A DNA stretch of 64,000 nt from SIG455 sp045646385 (lineage in GTDB: Bacteria; Bacillota; Clostridia; UMGS1810): NCBI GenBank assembly GCA_045646385.1, contig JAZRKQ010000007.1, forward strand, positions 1 through 64,000, written 5' to 3'. Of this stretch, positions 56,789 through 64,000 are shown piece by piece. How positions within the stretch are numbered: position 1 is the first letter of the stretch; every line of letters starts with the position of its first letter. The translations under genes and the position numbers were made by a program. Below the pieces are notes generated by a model. It saw nothing but the letters and a program-made list of their open reading frames with translations. It was not told where the DNA came from and did not search any database.

Positions 56789-57958
56789 TTACATATCTGC
56801 TTTGATTGTGTCCATAATGTAGTCTGCAAATTCTGCACCTGTTGCGCCTGTGTCACGACCTGTGATAACGAGTTTCTTTTCCTCGTACATACATTTGTCG
56901 AGCGCGCGCTCCAGACGTTTCGCAGCATCAACTTCGCCAATGTGCTCAAGCAACATAACGTCTGCACGGATAATTGAGCAGGGGTCAGCGTATTTATCTC
57001 TGCCCTCAGCAACCATTCTGGGTGCACTGCCGTGAATAGCCTCAAACATAGCGTATCTTTTACCGATGTTTGCGCTGCCTGCAGTGCCAACACCGCCCTG
57101 GAACTCTGCCGCCTCGTCAGTTAAGATATCGCCGTAGAGGTTTGGCAGAACAAGTACCTGGAACTGTGTGCGTCTTTTCTCGTCAACCAGTTTTGCTGTC
57201 ATAATGTCTATGTACCAGTCGTCAAACTCAATTTCGGGATATTCTTTTGCAATATCTTTGCAGATGCCGAGGAATTTACCGTCGGTAGTTTTAACTACGT
57301 TTGCTTTTGTTACTGCAGTAACTTTTGTTTTGCCTGCTTTTTTAGCATACTCAAATGCTGCACGTGCAATTCTTTCTGTACCCTCTGTAGTGGTAACACA
57401 GAAGTCCATAGCAAGGTCGTCGTTTACGTGGATACCCTTGCTGCCGATAGCGTAAGAGCCCTCTGTGTTTTCACGGTAGAATGTCCAGTCGATGCCCTGC
57501 TCGGGCACTTTAACGGGACGCACGTTTGCAAAGAGGTCAAGTTCTTTTCTCATAGCAACATTGGCGCTTTCAATATTCGGCCAAGGATCGCCTGCACGCG
57601 GTGTGGTTGTAGGGCCTTTTAAGATAACGTGGCATGATTTAAGTTCTGCCAGAACGTCATCTGGGATAGCCTTGTTAGCAGCAACACGATTTTCAATTGT
57701 AAGACCGTCAATAACTTTAAACTCTACTTTGCCAGCCTTAACTTTGTCGGCGAGCAAAAATTCTAAAATTCTGTGAGCCTCGTGTGTAATGGCAGGGCCA
57801 ATGCCGTCGCCACCGCACACACCGATGATAAGTTTGTCGAGTTTGGAATAGTCGATGAAATCTTTTGTTTCATTCATTCTGTCAACACGGTCAAGTTGCT
57901 CGTTTATAAGCGCAGCAAACTTGTCTGTTGCATTTTTAATGATTGCTTCTCTGTTCAT
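56789..57958 (-). CDS. icd: Isocitrate dehydrogenase (isocitrate/isopropylmalate family)
   Basis: A 389-residue decarboxylating dehydrogenase. CGGDGIGPAIT near residue 50, the substrate loop with FANVRPVKVPEQGIDWTFYR, the family signature NLYGDILTDEAAEFQGGVGT near 275, and HGSAPRMVAEG near 310. Context with gltA and acn supports isocitrate rather than isopropylmalate; no leu genes are near. The cofactor (NAD or NADP) cannot be settled by eye. GGAG precedes the ATG. Confidence 0.88.
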   Translation of the reverse strand: MNREAIIKNATDKFAALINEQLDRVDRMNETKDFIDYSKLDKLIIGVCGGDGIGPAITHEAHRILEFLLADKVKAGKVEFKVIDGLTIENRVAANKAIPDDVLAELKSCHVILKGPTTTPRAGDPWPNIESANVAMRKELDLFANVRPVKVPEQGIDWTFYRENTEGSYAIGSKGIHVNDDLAMDFCVTTTEGTERIARAAFEYAKKAGKTKVTAVTKANVVKTTDGKFLGICKDIAKEYPEIEFDDWYIDIMTAKLVDEKRRTQFQVLVLPNLYGDILTDEAAEFQGGVGTAGSANIGKRYAMFEAIHGSAPRMVAEGRDKYADPCSIIRADVMLLEHIGEVDAAKRLERALDKCMYEEKKLVITGRDTGATGAEFADYIMDTIKADM

Positions 57959-57980
57959 TGTGGATTCTCCTTTATATCAA

Positions 57981-58742
57981 TTATTTTATGTTAAATATTT
58001 TTTTTGCATTGTCGCTTGTAATCTTCGCTATATGCTCGGCACTTACTCCGCGCAAATCAGCAATTTTCTCTGCAACGTGTTTAACGTATACCGAGCAGTT
58101 GCGCTCACCCCTGTGCGGTTCGGGTGCCATATACGGGCAGTCTGTTTCTATTAAAAGCCTGTCGTCGGGCACGATTTTTGCAACATCGGGTAAAGCCTTT
58201 GCGTTTTTAAATGTTACAGGGCCTGCAAAGGATATGTGGTAGCCTAAGTCAAGGTATATCTTAGCCGTTTCTACACTGCCCGAAAAGCAATGGATAATTC
58301 CGCCGTGAATTTTGCTTTCCCTGCAGATTTTGATTGTGTCTTCTGTAGCATCACGGCTGTGGATAATAACGGGCAAGTGTAAATCATAAGCCAGTTTCAT
58401 CTGCTTTTTAAACCAGTAACGCTGAGCCTCTCTCGGTGAATGGTCGTAGTAATAATCAAGACCGATTTCGCCTATTGCCACAACCTTTTTATGCTTTGAA
58501 AGGTCGGCAATCGTTAAAAGGTCAGAGTCTTGCATATCCTTAACCTCGTGCGGATGAACACCCACAGCAGCATAAACAAAATCGTACTTTTCGGCAAGTT
58601 CAACCGACTTTTTACTGGTTTTGATATCCGAACCAATGTTGGTTATGTTGGAAATGCCGTTTTCGGCAAGTGACAAAAGTGCCTCGTGACGGTCGCCGTC
58701 AAAACGGCGGTCGTCGTAGTGGGCATGCGAATCAAAATACAT
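57981..58742 (-). CDS. tatD: TatD family metal-dependent hydrolase
   Basis: A 253-residue TIM-barrel DNase-type enzyme. It has metal ligands in MYFDSHAHYDD, AVGVHPHEV, IGEIGLDYYYD, PVIIHSRDA, IIHCFSG and LLIETDCPY. TatD relatives act as 3'-5' nucleases on damaged or chromosomal DNA. AAAGGAG precedes the ATG. Confidence 0.94.
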   Translation of the reverse strand: MYFDSHAHYDDRRFDGDRHEALLSLAENGISNITNIGSDIKTSKKSVELAEKYDFVYAAVGVHPHEVKDMQDSDLLTIADLSKHKKVVAIGEIGLDYYYDHSPREAQRYWFKKQMKLAYDLHLPVIIHSRDATEDTIKICRESKIHGGIIHCFSGSVETAKIYLDLGYHISFAGPVTFKNAKALPDVAKIVPDDRLLIETDCPYMAPEPHRGERNCSVYVKHVAEKIADLRGVSAEHIAKITSDNAKKIFNIK

Positions 58743-58793
58743 TTGTTTCTCCTTTTATTAATAAGGACTTATGTTATCAGTATGGTGCTCGTA

Positions 58794-58853
58794 AACAACC
58801 AACGATATTTTTCCGCCTGAGTATATTTATGCGGAAAAATATCATTGGTTGTT
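58794..58853 (+). repeat. Variable-stem/conserved-loop hairpin, copy G
   Basis: A 23-bp stem with one mismatch: 58794-58816 pairs with 58831-58853. The 14-nt loop is CTGAGTATATTTAT at 58817-58830. It lies between hinT and tatD, both minus-strand, so its loop is antisense to those genes. No T-run follows. This is the only unpaired copy in the window. Confidence 0.83.
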
Positions 58854-58867
58854 ATTCCCAAATTAAA

Positions 58868-59206
58868 TCAAGGCCATAAAAGTGTTTTTCCGCCAATCAA
58901 GTGGAAATGCATATGGAAAACCGTCTGCCCTGCGTTTTCGCCGCAGTTATTTACAATACGGAAACCGCTTTTTTCTATGCCCATAATTTCGGCAATTTTT
59001 TTGGCAGTGTTAAAGATGTGCGCTACAACGGGTGCGTTTTTCTCTGTTATATCCATAGCAGAAGCGATGTGCTCTTTCGGGATAATCAGCACGTGCACGG
59101 GTGCAACGGGGTTTACATCTTTAAAAGCGATTATCTTGTCGTCCTCATACACGATATCGGACGGAATTTCACGGTTTATAATTTTACAAAAAATGCAATT
59201 ATCCAT
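58868..59206 (-). CDS. HIT family protein (HinT-like nucleotide hydrolase)
   Basis: A 112-residue protein with CIFCKIINREIPSDIVYEDD at the N-terminus and the histidine triad FHMHFHLIGG near residue 98. HinT enzymes cleave adenosine phosphoramidates such as aminoacyl-AMP. It lies 15 bases after alaS, so the pair may be cotranscribed, which fits an aminoacyl-adenylate role. Confidence 0.94.
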   Translation of the reverse strand: MDNCIFCKIINREIPSDIVYEDDKIIAFKDVNPVAPVHVLIIPKEHIASAMDITEKNAPVVAHIFNTAKKIAEIMGIEKSGFRIVNNCGENAGQTVFHMHFHLIGGKTLLWP

Positions 59207-59221
59207 TTTTATCGCCCTCTC

Positions 59222-61867
59222 TTATGCGTTAGTCTGATTTTTAATTACTTCTGCTGCCGCTTTAAGCGCTGCGTCAACGCCTTTGGGGTCGGAGCCGCCC
59301 GCCTGAGCAGAGTCAGGTCTGCCGCCGCCTTTGCCGCCTACGTGTGCAGAGATTTCTTTAACAATGTTACCGCAATGAACACCTTTTTTAACTGCTGCGT
59401 CGGTTGCTGCTGCAATAAGGTTAGCCTTGTCGGCTGTGTATACGGCAAATACGGTTACGGCACATTCAAATTCAGACTTGATATTGTCTGCCATTTTGCG
59501 CGCGGTGTTGATGTCAACATCTGCAAATGCGCCTGTAAGAACGGTTACGCCGCCAATTTCAACAGCGTTTTTCTTAATATCATCAAGTCCGCCGCTTGCC
59601 ATTTTTTCTTTAAGTGCGGCGAGTTCTTTTTCAAGGTTTTTAATTTCTGTCTGGTTAGACTCAACCTTAGCAACTGCATCTGCAGGAGCACACTTAAGTG
59701 CGGCGCAGATATTTGCAAGGTTGTCCTCTGTTTCGTTAAGTTTTGTAAGAATGTTCATACCAGTGATGGCTTCAATTCTTCTTACACCTGCTGCGATACC
59801 TGTTTCGGAAATAATCTTGAACAAGCCGATGTTAGCGGTGTTTTTAACGTGTGTACCGCCACAGAGTTCTGTGCTGAAATCGCCCATTTTAACTACACGC
59901 ACCACATCGCCGTATTTTTCGCCGAACAGAGCCATTGCACCGAGTTTTTTAGCCTCGTCAATCGGCATCTGTGCGCAGGTAACGTCAAGCGCAGCAGCAA
60001 TTTCGCGATTTACAATCTGCTCAACCTCTTTTAACTGGTCGGCAGTTACAGCCTCGTAGTGAGAGAAGTCGAAACGAAGTCTTTCGTTATTTACAAACGA
60101 GCCTGCCTGTTCAACGTGCTGACCTACAACCTCACGCAATGCTTTTTGCAAAAGGTGGGTTGCGGAGTGGTTTTTCTCAGTAGCGGCACGGAGGTCTTTG
60201 TCAACGCAGGCAGTTGCACTATCGCCAACAGAAACAGTTCCGTCTGTAACAACACCCACGTGGAGCATAACGCCCTCGGCAGTCTTTTTGGTGTCGTCTA
60301 TACGGATTGTGCCGTTTGCAGTTTTGATGATTCCATTGTCGCCCGACTGACCGCCGCCCTCACCGTAGAACGGAGTTTTGTCAAGCAGAATGGTAACTGT
60401 GCCATCTTCTGCAGTTGCGGCTGTCTGTGATTTTTTGTCGAATATAATTGCAGAGATTTTGCTATCGCACTCAGTTGATTCGTAACCCACAAACTCACAT
60501 GGGCAGGAATCGTAAACGCTCTTTAATTCGTCGTCTTTCCAAGCATCGCCCTCGCCGTTGGCACGGTTTTCACGGGCGCGTTTTTTCTGCTCTGCCATGC
60601 ATGCGGTAAACTCGTCTTCGTCAACGGAATACCCCTGTTCGGAAAGGATTTCCACAGTTAAATCAAGCGGGAATCCGTATGTGTCGTAAAGTTTGAACGC
60701 ATCTGCACCGGAGAGAGTTTTGCTTCCGTTTGCTTTCATGGTGTCTACATAACCCTCTAAAATAGAAAGTCCGTCGCCGATAGTTTCGGCAAAGCGTTTT
60801 TCTTCTATTTCTATCATCTTTTTGATGTAGTCTGCTTTTTCTGTGATTTCGGGGTACGCAGACAAGTTTTCTTTAGCAACTGTGTCTACAACTTTGTAGA
60901 GGAACGCACCCTCAAGTCCTAACAATTTACCGTGACGAGCCGCATGACGGAGGAGTCTGCGCAGAACATAGCCTCTGCCCTCGTTGCTTATCTGTACGCC
61001 GTCGGCAATCATAAATGTGGTTGAACGGATATGGTCTGTTATAACACGGAGTGATACGTCTGTTTTTTCGTTATCGCCGTATTTAACGCCTGCAAGTTCG
61101 CTGATTTTAGCCATAATGTTGCGCACGGTGTCAACCTCAAACAGGTTATTAACACCCTGCATAATGCATGCAATACGCTCCAAGCCCATACCTGTGTCGA
61201 TATTGGGGTGTTCAAGGCGGTTGTAGTTGCCGTCTTCGTCTTTATCGAACTGAGTAAATACAAGGTTCCAGAACTCAACGTATCTGTCACACTCACAGCC
61301 GACTTTACAATCGGGCGAGCCACAGCCAGCCTCAGGGCCACGGTCAAAGTAGAGTTCAGAACAAGGTCCGCAAGGGCCTGTGCCGATTTCCCAGAAGTTA
61401 TCCTCTTTACCCATACGCACAATGCGGTCTGGAGCAACGCCTACGTTTTTAGTCCAGATGTCAAAAGCCTCGTCGTCGTCTTCGTAGATGGTAACCCACA
61501 GTTTGTCCACAGGCAGTTTGAGTACTTCTGTTGCAAATTCCCATGCCCATGCAGTTGCCTCTGTTTTGAAGTAGTCGCCAAACGAGAAGTTGCCGAGCAT
61601 CTCAAAATATGTGCCGTGACGTGCAGTTTTGCCCACTCGGTCAATGTCGGGAGTGCGGATACACTTCTGGCAAGTGGTAACACGGTTGCGCGGTGGAGTT
61701 TCCTTACCTGTAAAGTATGGCTTTAACGGCGCCATACCTGCATTTATAAGCAGAAGGCTTTTGTCGTCCCTCGGTATAAGAGGGAAACTTGGCAAGCGAA
61801 GATGCCCCTTGCTTTCGTAGAAAGAGAGAAACTTCTCTCTTATTTCGTTAAGTCCCAGTTTTTCCAT
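59222..61867 (-). CDS. alaS: Alanine--tRNA ligase
   Basis: An 881-residue class II synthetase. The catalytic core begins EIREKFLSFYESKGHLRLPS and has NAGMAPLKPYFTGK. The tRNA-recognition domain follows. The editing domain has zinc ligands NHSATHLLQ near 563 and CGGTHVKNTANI near 665. The C-terminal C-Ala part has GGKGGGRPDSAQAGG. ATG 61867 matches the family start (MEKLGLNEIREKF) and is 12 bases after AAGGA; an ATG at 61879 abuts that site. There is no T-box in the leader. Confidence 0.97.
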   Translation of the reverse strand: MEKLGLNEIREKFLSFYESKGHLRLPSFPLIPRDDKSLLLINAGMAPLKPYFTGKETPPRNRVTTCQKCIRTPDIDRVGKTARHGTYFEMLGNFSFGDYFKTEATAWAWEFATEVLKLPVDKLWVTIYEDDDEAFDIWTKNVGVAPDRIVRMGKEDNFWEIGTGPCGPCSELYFDRGPEAGCGSPDCKVGCECDRYVEFWNLVFTQFDKDEDGNYNRLEHPNIDTGMGLERIACIMQGVNNLFEVDTVRNIMAKISELAGVKYGDNEKTDVSLRVITDHIRSTTFMIADGVQISNEGRGYVLRRLLRHAARHGKLLGLEGAFLYKVVDTVAKENLSAYPEITEKADYIKKMIEIEEKRFAETIGDGLSILEGYVDTMKANGSKTLSGADAFKLYDTYGFPLDLTVEILSEQGYSVDEDEFTACMAEQKKRARENRANGEGDAWKDDELKSVYDSCPCEFVGYESTECDSKISAIIFDKKSQTAATAEDGTVTILLDKTPFYGEGGGQSGDNGIIKTANGTIRIDDTKKTAEGVMLHVGVVTDGTVSVGDSATACVDKDLRAATEKNHSATHLLQKALREVVGQHVEQAGSFVNNERLRFDFSHYEAVTADQLKEVEQIVNREIAAALDVTCAQMPIDEAKKLGAMALFGEKYGDVVRVVKMGDFSTELCGGTHVKNTANIGLFKIISETGIAAGVRRIEAITGMNILTKLNETEDNLANICAALKCAPADAVAKVESNQTEIKNLEKELAALKEKMASGGLDDIKKNAVEIGGVTVLTGAFADVDINTARKMADNIKSEFECAVTVFAVYTADKANLIAAATDAAVKKGVHCGNIVKEISAHVGGKGGGRPDSAQAGGSDPKGVDAALKAAAEVIKNQTNA

Positions 61868-61917
61868 ATAGTAATTCATTCCTTTCGGATTTTTTTACAC
61901 ATAAAAGTACATTATAT

Positions 61918-61946
61918 AGTATATAAAATTTTCTACGTATTGTCAA
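61918..61946 (-). promoter_or_regulatory. alaS promoter
   Basis: Minus strand perfect TTGACA (61946-61941), 17-base spacer, TATACT (61923-61918), about 50 bases before the alaS ATG. Confidence 0.82.
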
Positions 61947-62027
61947 CCTTTTGCGAATATTTTAGACGTTGAAAAATCAGCGGTCGGAGGAGAAGATATT
62001 TATCTTTACCTTTTGCTTTTGCGATTC

Positions 62028-62056
62028 TTGACAAATATAATAATATTTTATATAAT
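62028..62056 (+). promoter_or_regulatory. Aconitase gene promoter
   Basis: Perfect TTGACA (62028-62033), 17-base AT-only spacer, perfect TATAAT (62051-62056), 33 bases before the start codon. Divergent from the alaS promoter. Confidence 0.88.
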
Positions 62057-62089
62057 TAAGTGAATAATAGCAGTTTGGAGGAAACAAAA

Positions 62090-64000
62090 TTGAATATTAC
62101 ACAGAAAATAATCAAAAACCATCTTGTTTCGGGCGAAATGGTTGCAGGTGAGGAAATCTCTATCCGCATAGACCAGACCCTTACTCAGGATTCCACAGGT
62201 ACTATGGCGTACCTTGAATTTGAGGCAATAGGTATTCCGAGAGTAAAAACAAAAAAATCGGTGGCTTACATCGACCACAACACCTTACAGTCGGGTTTTG
62301 AAAATGCCGATGACCACAAATACATACAGACAGTTACAAAAAAACACGGCATACACTTTTCACGTCCCGGTAACGGCATCTGCCATCAGGTGCATTTAGA
62401 GAGATTCGGCGTACCGGGTATGACACTCCTCGGCTCTGACAGCCACACCCCAACTGGCGGCGGTATCGGTATGCTGGCAATCGGTGCAGGCGGTATGGAC
62501 GTTGCAGTTGCTATGGGCGGCGGTGCGTACTACCTTACAATGCCGAAAGTTGTTAAAGTAAACTTAACAGGCAAACTCAACCCCTGGGTTGCCGCTAAAG
62601 ATATTATTTTAGAAGTTCTGCGCCGTTTAAGCGTTAAAGGCGGTGTGGGCAAGGTTATCGAGTACGTTGGCGAGGGCGTTAAATCTTTAACTGTTCCCGA
62701 ACGTGCAACCATCACCAATATGGGCGCTGAACTCGGTGCAACCACATCTGTGTTCCCCAGTGACGAAACCACACGCGCATTCTTAAAAGCGCAGGGCAGA
62801 GAAGAAGACTACACAGAAATTCTGCCTGATGCTGACGCAACTTATGATGAAGAACTTACAATTGACCTTTCAACTCTTGAGCCTATGGCGGCAAAACCGC
62901 ATATGCCCGATAATGTTGACACAATCAAAAACATCGGTCCAATCAAGGTTGACCAGGTTGCAATCGGCTCTTGCACAAACTCATCTTATATGGATATGAT
63001 GAAAGTTGCGCGCATATTAAAAGGCAAAACTGTTCACGAGGACGTAAGTTTAGTTATTGCGCCCGGCTCAAAACAGGTGCTTAATATGCTTTCCGAAAAC
63101 GGTGCACTTGCTGATATGATTGCCGCAGGTGCAAGAATTTTAGAGTCTGCGTGCGGTCCGTGTATCGGTATGGGTCAGTCACCTAAAACAGACGCTATAT
63201 CTTTAAGAACATTCAACCGTAACTTTGAGGGCAGAAGCGGTACAGTTTCTGCACAGGTTTACCTTGTAAGCCCTGAGGTTGCCGCAATCAGCGCAATCAA
63301 GGGTGTGCTTACAGACCCAAGAGAACTCGATATGTCCAACATTATCGAAATGCCCGAAAAGTTTATGATTAACGACAATATGGTTGTAGAGCCTGCGCCC
63401 GAGGGCAACGATGTTGAGGTTGTTCGCGGTCCTAACATTAAACCGTTCCCCGTAAACGTGGCTCTGCCCGAAAACTTAAAAGGCAAATCACTCATCAAGG
63501 TAGAGGACAACATCACAACAGACCACATTATGCCGTCTAACGCAAAACTTCTGCCTTACCGTTCAAACGTGCCTTACCTTTCAGAATACTGCTTAACACC
63601 TTGCGACCCCGAATTCCCTGCACGTGCTAAAGAAAACGGCGGCGGATTTATTATCGGCGGTTCAAACTACGGTCAGGGTTCAAGCCGTGAACATGCTGCT
63701 CTTGCGCCTTTGTATTTGGGTATTAAAGCGGTTATCGTTAAATCATTCGCACGTATACATATGGCTAACCTTATAAACTCGGGTATTCTGCCGTTAGTGC
63801 TTGAAAACGAGGCAGACTACGACAACATTGATATGATGGACGAACTCGCTATCGACAATGTTCGCACACAACTTGCCGACGGCAACAGAATTGTAGTTAA
63901 AAACATAACCAAAAATATAGAAATCCCCACTATCATCAACGTGTCTGACAGACAGAAAGATATGCTTTTGGCAGGCGGATTGCTCAACTACACAAGAGAG
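62090..64000 (+). CDS. acn: Aconitate hydratase (right end cut by the window)
   Basis: 637 codons are in view without a stop. Iron-sulfur cysteines lie in GSCTNSSYMDM (near residue 296) and ACGPCIGMGQSP (near 361-372). The substrate regions LGSDSHTPTGGGIGMLAIG near 115 and NYGQGSSREHAALAP near 530 are intact. The size and order fit the 640-residue clostridial aconitase, so few residues are likely missing. The start is TTG 62090, with GGAGG 8 bases upstream. It interconverts citrate and isocitrate between gltA and icd. A homoaconitase or LeuC-type role is less likely because both large and small domains are in one chain. Confidence 0.92.
   Translation, partial: MNITQKIIKNHLVSGEMVAGEEISIRIDQTLTQDSTGTMAYLEFEAIGIPRVKTKKSVAYIDHNTLQSGFENADDHKYIQTVTKKHGIHFSRPGNGICHQVHLERFGVPGMTLLGSDSHTPTGGGIGMLAIGAGGMDVAVAMGGGAYYLTMPKVVKVNLTGKLNPWVAAKDIILEVLRRLSVKGGVGKVIEYVGEGVKSLTVPERATITNMGAELGATTSVFPSDETTRAFLKAQGREEDYTEILPDADATYDEELTIDLSTLEPMAAKPHMPDNVDTIKNIGPIKVDQVAIGSCTNSSYMDMMKVARILKGKTVHEDVSLVIAPGSKQVLNMLSENGALADMIAAGARILESACGPCIGMGQSPKTDAISLRTFNRNFEGRSGTVSAQVYLVSPEVAAISAIKGVLTDPRELDMSNIIEMPEKFMINDNMVVEPAPEGNDVEVVRGPNIKPFPVNVALPENLKGKSLIKVEDNITTDHIMPSNAKLLPYRSNVPYLSEYCLTPCDPEFPARAKENGGGFIIGGSNYGQGSSREHAALAPLYLGIKAVIVKSFARIHMANLINSGILPLVLENEADYDNIDMMDELAIDNVRTQLADGNRIVVKNITKNIEIPTIINVSDRQKDMLLAGGLLNYTRE

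Noticed and set aside
58901..60034. Long plus-strand reading frame of 377 codons
   Set aside because: Wholly antisense to hinT and alaS; Cys/Phe-rich translation with no recognisable domain; a shadow of well-conserved genes.
61868..62089. T-box leader for alaS, and likewise for serS and asnS
   Set aside because: Leaders are too short or lack the T-box sequence and specifier hairpin.

Overview
The window comes from the chromosome of a low-GC, Gram-positive, endospore-lineage bacterium (Firmicutes, class Clostridia or a close relative) and spans the replication origin. The evidence is: bofA, rex, walRK-walHI, remB, clpE and abrB family genes; parABS sites of Firmicutes type; strong AGGAGG-type ribosome binding sites; many textbook TTGACA-17-TATAAT promoters; and frequent TTG/GTG starts. 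The species cannot be named from sequence alone. All but a few percent of the window is housekeeping. I see no prophage, intact insertion sequence, CRISPR array or rRNA operon.

Layout. 1-2740 is secA, leaving the window at its C-terminus. 3-13.3 kb is a plus-strand run: a secreted leucine-rich-repeat protein, yifB, asnS, a TPR membrane protein, an RluA-type pseudouridine synthase, a fused GT4-CsaB wall-polymer enzyme and a penicillin-binding transpeptidase. 13.4-21.7 kb is minus-strand: a tandem-AbrB regulator, yqeY-rpsU, an msmK/ugpC-type ABC ATPase, tex, a PfkB kinase and a second EF-G-like GTPase. 21.74-22.59 kb is the longest gene-free stretch. It holds a repeat and two strongly structured, divergently oriented RNA candidates, followed by a small zinc-ribbon membrane protein. 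22.9-26.5 kb is rplL-rplJ-rplA-rplK-nusG-secE-rpmG (rpoBC do not follow rplL). 26.7-31.8 kb has citrate synthase, a YczE-type membrane protein, an RsuA-type pseudouridine synthase, tmRNA, bofA and serS. 31.9-34.3 kb has a coiled-coil membrane protein and parBA with two parS sites. 34.3-37.5 kb has an AEC transporter, eno and purC.

37.6-46.6 kb is the origin region: dnaA, oriC (DnaA boxes plus a DnaA-trio-like tract), dnaN, yaaA, recF, remB, gyrB and gyrA, all minus-strand. Upstream of dnaA lies a six-gene tRNA cluster (Gly, Arg, His, Gln, Gln, Lys), whose last gene carries a duplicated 3' end like an old integration scar. Then come clpE, the divergent walR-walK operon with walH/walI, ybaB, rex-icd, tatD, hinT, alaS and acn (cut by the right edge). 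Citrate synthase, aconitase and isocitrate dehydrogenase together give the oxidative TCA branch to 2-oxoglutarate, with the NADH sensor Rex next to icd.

Most unusual signal. Seven intergenic hairpins (9445, 9576, 34148, 34218, 55922, 56054, 58794) share size and loop but not stems. Each is about 53-60 bp, with inverted-repeat arms that differ almost completely between copies yet stay self-complementary, around a conserved 13-14-nt loop of the form YTGAGTATATTTAK. Six of the seven lie in neighbouring pairs. They do not behave as a normal MITE or as ordinary terminators and fit no family I recognise. The two structured RNAs at 22.06-22.57 kb are the second candidate for something undescribed.
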